DNA from: a bacterium
GTDB taxonomy: Bacteria; Acidobacteriota; Thermoanaerobaculia; Multivoradales; JAHEKO01
NCBI GenBank assembly: GCA_024224155.1
Contig: JAAENP010000011.1
Coordinates: 1 to 46,757 of the forward strand
Length of the DNA stretch: 46,757 bases
Direction: 5' to 3'
In this document: positions 41,289 through 46,757 of the stretch, piece after piece
Position numbering within the stretch: the stretch's first letter is position 1
Layout of the letters: the number at the start of each line of letters is the position of its first letter
The notes under the pieces: model-generated
What the model saw: only the letters and a program-made list of their open reading frames with translations
What the model was told of the DNA's origin: nothing
The model's database searches: none
Made by a program: the position numbers and the translations under genes

Positions 41289-41963
41289 ATGTCGAGAGGG
41301 AGAGGCAGAACCCGGGTGACCCTGGCGGTTGCGATCGCGGTGTCCGCTGGCCGGCTTCTGGCTCTCGGGGCAGGAGCAGAGTTCCCGTTTGATAGGGCCC
41401 AGGGCACCTACGAGAACCTCGACATCGAGGCCCTGCCCATGCAGAGTGGGCCCCTCGATCTGCGGCTGTCGTCGCCCGAGAACACGGTGACGCTCGAGCA
41501 CGGCTCGCTGCGCCTCGAGCCGGCCGAAGACGGCCTGCACAAGGCGATGATCCAGGTAGTTTTCTCAGGGGAGGGTCGGCTGGTCACCGAGATCAAGCTC
41601 GGTACCATTCCATCGGGCTTCGAAGATCAGGTGCGCTTCCCCCGGCAAGAGCACCGGGTTACGGCGTGGGTGACGATCGCGGCCGAGGACGAGGGCTATC
41701 GAGTCGTCGCCGAAGAGCTTCCGGAGACCGTTCAAGTCGAGCTCGAGAGCGCGTTGGCGGCGGATCTGGTGGGCTTCTGCCGTCGCATGTCGCTTTTCTT
41801 TGCCGGAGACGCAGGCTGCGAGAATCTCGAGTCGATGTTGTCGAACCCGAAGATCCCGTTGCCCGAGCCGGGGTCGGATTTCCTCGTGCGCTACGCCGAT
41901 CTCACCGAAGCCGAGCGCGGGCGGCTAGATCTCTACCTCGCTGGTTCTAAGCTGGTTCCGTAG
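41289..41963 (+). CDS. Exported protein of unknown function, coupled to the VWFA gene
   Basis: A 224-aa protein starting 2 nt after the VWFA stop. The N-terminus is a basic signal peptide (MSRGRGRTRVTLAVAIAV...). The mature part is beta-rich in its first half (LDLRLSSPENTVTLEHGSL, MIQVVFSGEGRLVTEIKLG), then has two Cys (GFCRRMSLFF and GCENLES) that could form a disulfide, and an acidic C-terminal helix (LTEAERGRLDLYLAG). No family recognised. Operon position suggests it is a partner of the secreted VWFA protein. Followed at once by a strong hairpin. Confidence 0.75.
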   Translation: MSRGRGRTRVTLAVAIAVSAGRLLALGAGAEFPFDRAQGTYENLDIEALPMQSGPLDLRLSSPENTVTLEHGSLRLEPAEDGLHKAMIQVVFSGEGRLVTEIKLGTIPSGFEDQVRFPRQEHRVTAWVTIAAEDEGYRVVAEELPETVQVELESALAADLVGFCRRMSLFFAGDAGCENLESMLSNPKIPLPEPGSDFLVRYADLTEAERGRLDLYLAGSKLVP

Positions 41964-41993
41964 GACCTCGGCGCGGAGGCCGGCGCCGGGTCC
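41963..41993. terminator. Strong hairpin between convergent genes
   Basis: GGACC (41963-41967) and CGGCGC (41969-41974) pair with GCGCCG (41983-41988) and GGTCC (41989-41993): 11 base pairs with one bulged T and an 8-nt loop. It starts at the last base of the preceding stop codon. No T-tract; likely a bidirectional terminator for the two convergent operons. Confidence 0.55.
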
Positions 41994-42022
41994 AAGACCG
42001 GTTGTTGGCAGCCGGTGGCGAC

Positions 42023-45000
42023 TCAGTCGGTGGCCGTCAGGCCCCTGCGGGTTGCCGAATCCACGATTTCCTGATTCGCCGGGATCCGGAAGAGGTAGCG
42101 CTGCCGGAGCTCCTGGCTCAGGTTCTCGGCCTTCTTCATGACCGACTTGTAGGCGCGGGCAAGAAACGACGCAGGATTGCCGACCTTGAAGCCGTTGTTC
42201 GAGAGCCACTCCAGCCCGCGGTAGATGCGGAAGTCTAGAATCTCTCCTTGGTCCGGGGGCGGAAGCTCGTTCAGCTTGTTCTTCAACTCGGCGGTGAACG
42301 TTCGGATGGCCTCGGCGTCCTCTTGCATGACACTGACCTCGATCAGATAGGCGAGGACGAAGGACGTCTCGAGCCGCTTGTTCAGCTCGCGAAAGCGCCT
42401 GAGGGCTTCTTCGAAGCGACGCCGGGCGTCGGAGTCTCGTCCTTGTCTCAGGTGGATCACACCGAGCGTCAGCTCGGTGTCGGCGAGTTGCTCGTCGGCG
42501 GAGGACATGGTGAGCTGGAAATGGGCCTTACGCGCCTCTGTGAGAGCGGCGTCGGACTTGCCCAGATCGAGATAGTTCATGGCCACGGCGAGTCGAGCGA
42601 TCGCCTCCCCGGCGACGTCGTCCCGATCTGAGCGCAGCTCGAGCGCCCGACGTGCGGGCTTGGTGGCCGCGTGAAAATCGCCGATCCGACCGTAGGCTCG
42701 AGCCAGCCCCAAGAAAGCAAAGCTGTCGTCACCCTCCTTGCCGTGCCTTTCGAGCACGGTCAGGGATTGCCGGTAGTATTCCAGCGCCTGGGGGTAGTTT
42801 CCCTGGGCCGTGGCCACTGCGCCGAGCGCAGAGAGAGACGCGCCCGCGGCCCGGTTGAGCTTGTGCTGCTGGCGCTGCTCAAGAGCAGCGAGGTGAAAGG
42901 AGTGCGCGGCATCGAGGTCTCTCCGGTGGAGTGCGACGTTGCCCAGGTAGAAGCGGCAGCTGGCCGTGAGTGCCGCGGCTTCGGTCTCGTCGAGCGCCTT
43001 GAGAAGATTCGAAAAGAGCTGTTCGGCCTCGTCGAAGCGGCTCTGGCGCAAGAAAAGCCGGCCGAGCTGCATCAGGAGCAGAGCCTTGTGGCGAGCTTCC
43101 AGCCCGCCCGCGGCCTTGAGCGCAAACTGGATCGTGTTCTCCGCGTCCTGAAATCTCCCCGACTCCTGGTCCTGCTCGGCCTTGATGCTGGCCAGCCCCA
43201 ATAGCTTTCTGGGTTCATGGGCGCTGAGCTCGACTCCCCGGGCCAGGTCCGATTCGTACTTGTTCAAGCGGCCCATGCGTCGAGCCAGCGGAAGCATGCG
43301 CCAGAGAAGCTCGAGCTCGATATCGTCTCCTTCCTGCCTCGGAGCTTGCCGGACCTCACCGCGGTCGGCCTTGGCGCGGTCGCGCAAACCGCGCAGCTCC
43401 CGCTCCAGAGCTCCAAGCAGTTCATCTCGAGGAATCTCCTTGACGTGCCGGGTCTTGAAGAGCCTCATCAACGGCTCGATCGCCTCGGGCAGTCCCGAAA
43501 GCAACCGGTAAGAGAGCCAGTGGCTCTCGCCGTCCGAACCACCGAAGGACAGGAGCTCACCGAGGGCACGCCGGGCTTCCAGCGCACGCTCCTGGGGCAG
43601 GCTGTGAGAGAGAGCCCGCCGATTGACCGGCGAGACGATACGTACTCCGCGGCCCCATGCCGACTCGACATTGTCCAGGATTCGAGCCTCGATGAAGGGC
43701 TCCTCCCATCCCGGCTCGACCGACTTGCCGAGAATGGAGGCTGCCGAAGCCAACTCCGCCGCGGGCACCGGGTGCTCGGTGATCGACAGCAGCCGCAATG
43801 GAAGTGGCTCGCCCAGCCTCGATACTTCAGCCTCAACATGGCGCACGAGTCGCGATGAGGGCTGATACTCGAGATCGTCGTTGCCGCCGAAAAAGAAACT
43901 ACCGTAGATTCGCCGCAGGTACCTCTCGTGGACGAGCGCGAAGAGTCCCTCTTCGAAAGCGAACGGATATCCGCGAGTCGCATTCAGAAAGCGTTTCTCG
44001 ACAACCTCCGGTATCGACAACCCGGTGGTGACTTTCGCGGCCAGCTCTTCCATTTCGTGGTCTTCGAGCGGCGGAATCTCGAGAATGGGCAACGGCTCGA
44101 GAGAATCGGGCCAGGCACCACCGTTGCGACCGATCAAGACGAAACGAAAGACCGTGAGATCGACCGCCTCGAGCAGGTGCTTGAAAAAGGCGAAGTCCTG
44201 TGAGCTGATCTGATGAAAATCGTCGATCACGATCCAAACCTTGCGCTTGGCCCTCTGGGCCAGGTGGCTCAGAGCGACCGTTGCGCGTTCGCTCAGCAGA
44301 CGGATCTCCGCTTCCGAGCGCCGGCCGCCGCGTTTGGCGAGCGCCTCTCGGATCTGAGCGCTGTCGAGCTCCGTATCGAACCTGGGATGCAGCGGGTCGC
44401 GCAGCTGTTCCTCTGACGGAATCAGAAGCTGAGTGATCAGCTGTTCACTGACGATCGGAGCCTCGATGCGAGGGGGACGAGCCCGAATCCAGAGTCGCAT
44501 TCCGTTCTGGCGCATTACTTCTTGCCAGACCATGCGGGTCTTGCCGCAGCCGAGCGATCCGGTAACTCGAGTGACGGTCTCCCCAAGAAGCTGGAACAAA
44601 CGATCCGACAGCTGCTTTCGAATGACGTATTCGGTGCGGTGGCCCAGCACCTCGGGGTTGCGCCATGGCGGCTGATCGTATTGGGGTCCCTCGAACCGAA
44701 TGAGCGGGAGCGCCTTACCCGATTGTCCCTGATAGGACACTCCCTTTCCCAACGCGGGAATGTACTCGAGCATCTTGGCGGCGCGACCACTCAGATAGAC
44801 GCCGGCCGGGAGCTTCGGAGGCCGGTGGTCGAGATCGAAATCGAGGTCATCCGGTTCGAGCTGGGCTCGCTCGCTGCCGATACTGACGACGCCGGGGTAG
44901 ATCACGGCCAGAGGCGCAAGCCGACTCTCGCTGCTTTTCGAGGCGGATCCGCTCTCGAGCTCGAGCTGCCGCGCCCAGTCGGTGGCAGCGTCGAAGACCG

Positions 45001-45184
45001 CCGGATCTCCGGCCCAGGGCACCACCGCGTAGCACCCCTCTCCCACCTCGTGGACGCCCTCCGGCCTGGCGAGGATCCGGTCGGGGCGCGAATCGGGGAA
45101 CCTCGCCTCGCCGTGGCGATCAAGCCACCAAAGCCGCAGGACTGCACAGGGGAGCCGGGACTCGAGCTGCGCTGGTCGGTTCAT
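42023..45184 (-). CDS. Large P-loop ATPase with TPR array (STAND-like)
   Basis: A 1053-aa cytosolic protein. Residues about 1-165 form an alpha/beta domain (LAVIYPGVVSIGSER, LPAGVYLSGRAAKMLEYIP) that may be a degenerate nucleotide-cyclase-like or other sensor domain; this is uncertain. Residues about 180-480 are an AAA/STAND-type NTPase: Walker A GSLGCGKT (209-216) and Walker B KVWIVIDDFH (Asp 321/322). Residues about 620-970 carry TPR units (FDEAEQLFSNLLKAL, YPQALEYYRQSLTVLERHG, SDAALTEARKAH). STAND ATPases act as ligand-gated switches in regulation or defence; which applies here is unknown. Divergent from the acidic orphan gene at 45325. Confidence 0.8.
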   Translation of the reverse strand: MNRPAQLESRLPCAVLRLWWLDRHGEARFPDSRPDRILARPEGVHEVGEGCYAVVPWAGDPAVFDAATDWARQLELESGSASKSSESRLAPLAVIYPGVVSIGSERAQLEPDDLDFDLDHRPPKLPAGVYLSGRAAKMLEYIPALGKGVSYQGQSGKALPLIRFEGPQYDQPPWRNPEVLGHRTEYVIRKQLSDRLFQLLGETVTRVTGSLGCGKTRMVWQEVMRQNGMRLWIRARPPRIEAPIVSEQLITQLLIPSEEQLRDPLHPRFDTELDSAQIREALAKRGGRRSEAEIRLLSERATVALSHLAQRAKRKVWIVIDDFHQISSQDFAFFKHLLEAVDLTVFRFVLIGRNGGAWPDSLEPLPILEIPPLEDHEMEELAAKVTTGLSIPEVVEKRFLNATRGYPFAFEEGLFALVHERYLRRIYGSFFFGGNDDLEYQPSSRLVRHVEAEVSRLGEPLPLRLLSITEHPVPAAELASAASILGKSVEPGWEEPFIEARILDNVESAWGRGVRIVSPVNRRALSHSLPQERALEARRALGELLSFGGSDGESHWLSYRLLSGLPEAIEPLMRLFKTRHVKEIPRDELLGALERELRGLRDRAKADRGEVRQAPRQEGDDIELELLWRMLPLARRMGRLNKYESDLARGVELSAHEPRKLLGLASIKAEQDQESGRFQDAENTIQFALKAAGGLEARHKALLLMQLGRLFLRQSRFDEAEQLFSNLLKALDETEAAALTASCRFYLGNVALHRRDLDAAHSFHLAALEQRQQHKLNRAAGASLSALGAVATAQGNYPQALEYYRQSLTVLERHGKEGDDSFAFLGLARAYGRIGDFHAATKPARRALELRSDRDDVAGEAIARLAVAMNYLDLGKSDAALTEARKAHFQLTMSSADEQLADTELTLGVIHLRQGRDSDARRRFEEALRRFRELNKRLETSFVLAYLIEVSVMQEDAEAIRTFTAELKNKLNELPPPDQGEILDFRIYRGLEWLSNNGFKVGNPASFLARAYKSVMKKAENLSQELRQRYLFRIPANQEIVDSATRRGLTATD

Positions 45185-45239
45185 TTGAGAAGTAGCGGCA
45201 GAGAGCTAGGCTACCGATGGATTTTACGGGACTTCCGGT

Positions 45240-45245
45240 TAGAAT
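45240..45245 (+). promoter_or_regulatory. Candidate -10 box of the acidic orphan gene
   Basis: TAGAAT (5/6 to TATAAT) would start transcription near 45252, giving a leader of about 72 nt that ends in GGGAGAG, 7 nt before ATG 45325. No convincing -35. Confidence 0.35.
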
Positions 45246-45324
45246 GCAGGACGCGCCACCGTTCAGGTGACCGCAAAGCCGACCCAAATCCGAGCCCATC
45301 CAAGACCCCGGGGAGAGTTTTCTC

Positions 45325-45873
45325 ATGTCAAGACGCCGCCTCATGAATCAACTGACGTACTTCACGATCGAAGACGAGAGCATGCTCGCAGAGGCATTTG
45401 CTGAATTCGACGAAGACATTTTCGCGGTTACCTACAAGGTCGATGGTTCCGAGGACGTGTTCGTGACCACCGCGGAGACTCGAGAGGCCATGGACAGAAA
45501 CGACGTGCCGTACAACCTGCTGGCCGAGGAAGATTCCAACAAGATCGCCGTGTACCACACGCTTCTGTCGAAGGAAGAGCTGGGGGACTACGAGGATGCG
45601 ATCAAAGCGCTCGCACTGGCCTATCGGAGCGTGGCGATCGCCTGCATCGGTGTCAACGGCGAGACCGACCTCGGATTCGACTTGAGTGACGGCGCCGAAG
45701 GCTATACCTACTTCACGGCTCCCGCCGGGCACACCTTCATCTGGCGAGTGTTTCAGAACCGCGACGACGCCGTCGATTTTCTCAGCAAGCTGAGCCTGAA
45801 CGACAAGAACGTGGTCAGCTGGGCCAAGTCGATTCCGCTAGCATCGTCGGACGAGCTGACCAGCTATCACTAG
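45325..45873 (+). CDS. Acidic protein of unknown function
   Basis: A 182-aa, strongly acidic cytosolic protein with a good ribosome site (GGGAGAG, 45311-45317). Sequence has alternating helices and strands (LAEAFAEFDEDIFAVTYKV, YEDAIKALALAYRSVAIAC) and two repeated acidic turns (VDGSEDVF, VNGETDLGF). No signal peptide, no recognised family. It is directly followed, in the same reading frame after its TAG, by the xseA coding sequence, so the two are almost certainly co-transcribed. Confidence 0.72.
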   Translation: MSRRRLMNQLTYFTIEDESMLAEAFAEFDEDIFAVTYKVDGSEDVFVTTAETREAMDRNDVPYNLLAEEDSNKIAVYHTLLSKEELGDYEDAIKALALAYRSVAIACIGVNGETDLGFDLSDGAEGYTYFTAPAGHTFIWRVFQNRDDAVDFLSKLSLNDKNVVSWAKSIPLASSDELTSYH

Positions 45874-45915
45874 CCTGCAGGCCAAGACCTCGAGACCGAG
45901 TTCCAGGGAGCCGAG

Positions 45916-46757
45916 CTGACGCTGCCCTTCGAGGAGAAGACCTATCGCATTTCCGAGTTTGCCTCGGAAGTGCGCGCTGCCCTCCGCGCCAGGCTGCCCA
46001 CGGCTTGGTTGACCGGCGAGGTGCAGAGACTTCGCCGCAGCGGCCGCGGGCACCTGTATTTCGAGCTGGTCGAAAAGGGGCGGCGGGATGACGTGCTCGC
46101 TAAGCTCGAGGCCGTGATCTGGCGCAGCGATCTCGAGGCCATCGAACGAGATCTCGCCGAGAACAGCCAGTCGCTCGTGGACGGTGTTGAGATCCGTTGC
46201 CGCGCACAGGTCGATTTCTATCCGCCGTTCGGCCGCCTGCAAGTGGTCGTGAGACGTGTGGACCCGGAGTTCACCTTGGGGCTTCTCAGCAGGCGTCGAC
46301 GCGAGACCCTCCGAGCGCTTCAAGAGGCCGGCTTGTTGCAGGCCAACAAGGAGCTCGACCTGAGTGAGATTCCTCTCAGGGTAGGGTTGATCACCTCGTA
46401 CGACAGCGCCGCCTACCATGATTTCGTGAGCACCCTGGAGCAGAGTGGCTACGGATTCACGGTGGACTTTCTACATTCCGCGGTTCAGGGGCGAGAAGCC
46501 GAGAGCGAGCTGGCCTCGGCCCTGCGCCGAGCGCGCTCCTTGCCGATCGATTGCCTCGTGCTCATTCGCGGCGGCGGTTCGCGCACGGATCTGGCTGTCT
46601 TCGACAGCAGAAGAGTCGCGGAAGAGCTCGCCCGTGCCAGGGTCCCGGTGATTACGGGCCTCGGTCACGAAATCGACGAGGCCGTGGCCGACCTCGTGGC
46701 CCACACGAAGACCAAGACTCCGGCCCAGGCGGCGGAGTTCCTGGCCGCGCGAGTGCG
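45916..46757 (+). CDS. xseA: Exodeoxyribonuclease VII large subunit (3' partial at window edge)
   Basis: The first 280 residues of XseA, running off the right edge without a stop. N-terminal OB-fold: YRISEFASEVRAALRARLP, TAWLTGEVQRLRRSGRGHL, YFELVEKG. Catalytic domain: LRVGLITSYDSAAYHDFVST, LVLIRGGGSRTDLAVFD, VITGLGHEIDEAVADLVAH, and TKTPAQAAEFLAARV. XseA with XseB degrades single-stranded DNA to oligonucleotides. There is no ATG, GTG or TTG between the upstream TAG (45871) and the conserved N-terminus. CTG 45916, with AGGGAG 5 nt upstream, is the best start; GTG 45970 would remove conserved OB-fold sequence. Confidence 0.88.
   Translation, partial: MTLPFEEKTYRISEFASEVRAALRARLPTAWLTGEVQRLRRSGRGHLYFELVEKGRRDDVLAKLEAVIWRSDLEAIERDLAENSQSLVDGVEIRCRAQVDFYPPFGRLQVVVRRVDPEFTLGLLSRRRRETLRALQEAGLLQANKELDLSEIPLRVGLITSYDSAAYHDFVSTLEQSGYGFTVDFLHSAVQGREAESELASALRRARSLPIDCLVLIRGGGSRTDLAVFDSRRVAEELARARVPVITGLGHEIDEAVADLVAHTKTKTPAQAAEFLAARV

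Noticed and set aside
42023-45873. Calling the STAND-like ATPase plus orphan protein an antiphage system
   Set aside because: No effector domain (nuclease, protease, TIR, transmembrane) was found in either protein, and the neighbours are housekeeping genes; kept only as a low-interest speculation.
1-46757. tRNA genes, rRNA genes, CRISPR arrays, integrases, riboswitches
   Set aside because: Intergenic gaps were read on both strands; no cloverleaf with a GTTCGA-type arm, no regularly spaced repeats and no recombinase or transposase motifs were seen.

Overview
GC-rich chromosomal window of a Gram-negative-type bacterium, most likely an Acidobacteriota (Holophagae/Thermoanaerobaculia-like). This rests on the combination of a VWFA-related/GWxTD secreted protein, an S8/S53-like protease with a coathanger-type C-terminus, a TPR protein paired with an FG-GAP/UnbV lipoprotein, and many gene starts without Shine-Dalgarno sequences. 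No rRNA, tRNA, CRISPR array, prophage, transposase or recognisable transcription factor was seen. I support 36 protein genes, two of them cut by the window edges.

Layout. 1-10.4 kb: C-terminus of a Pro-rich exported protein, secreted subtilase-fold protease, TPR lipoprotein, convergent FG-GAP/UnbV lipoprotein, small lipoprotein, exported intradiol-dioxygenase-like protein and a PLP trans-sulfuration enzyme. 10.5-17.2 kb: dolichol-phosphate-mannose-synthase-like glycosyltransferase, then a heme-copper oxidase operon in the order I-III-IV-small-small-II, tag glycosylase, a 534-bp gene-free palindrome-rich block and a DUF420/CtaM-like membrane protein. 17.3-24.5 kb: hypothetical exported protein, CBS-pair protein, then glycogen breakdown (glgP divergent from malQ-glgX). 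24.6-38.6 kb: giant GH13 protein, three ATP-grasp ligases, an S51-like Ser peptidase, two Fes-like esterases, glgC-glgA and a YhaM-like HD exoribonuclease. 38.7-46.8 kb: GWxTD/VWFA secreted protein, exported hypothetical, 1053-aa ATPase-TPR protein, acidic orphan protein and the start of xseA.

How the genes work together. glgC and glgA make glycogen; glgP, malQ, glgX and perhaps the GH13 protein degrade or remodel it. Interleaved with them, and sharing operons with them at both ends, are two paralogous carboxylate-amine-type ATP-grasp ligases, a third RimK-like ATP-grasp, a cyanophycinase/peptidase-E-like serine hydrolase and two alpha/beta esterases. This looks like a make-and-break system for an amide- or ester-linked conjugate tied to carbon storage, and is the best candidate here for an undescribed system. 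Its chemistry is not known from the sequence.

Other points of interest are a cytochrome oxidase subunit I that lacks the K-channel lysine but keeps D-channel residues, a symmetric -10 element shared by two divergent genes of the ATP-grasp cluster, a 109-bp perfect-armed inverted repeat inside that cluster, recurrent TANNNT boxes 6-10 nt before start codons that suggest leaderless mRNAs, and an xseA gene with no ATG/GTG/TTG available upstream of its conserved N-terminus.
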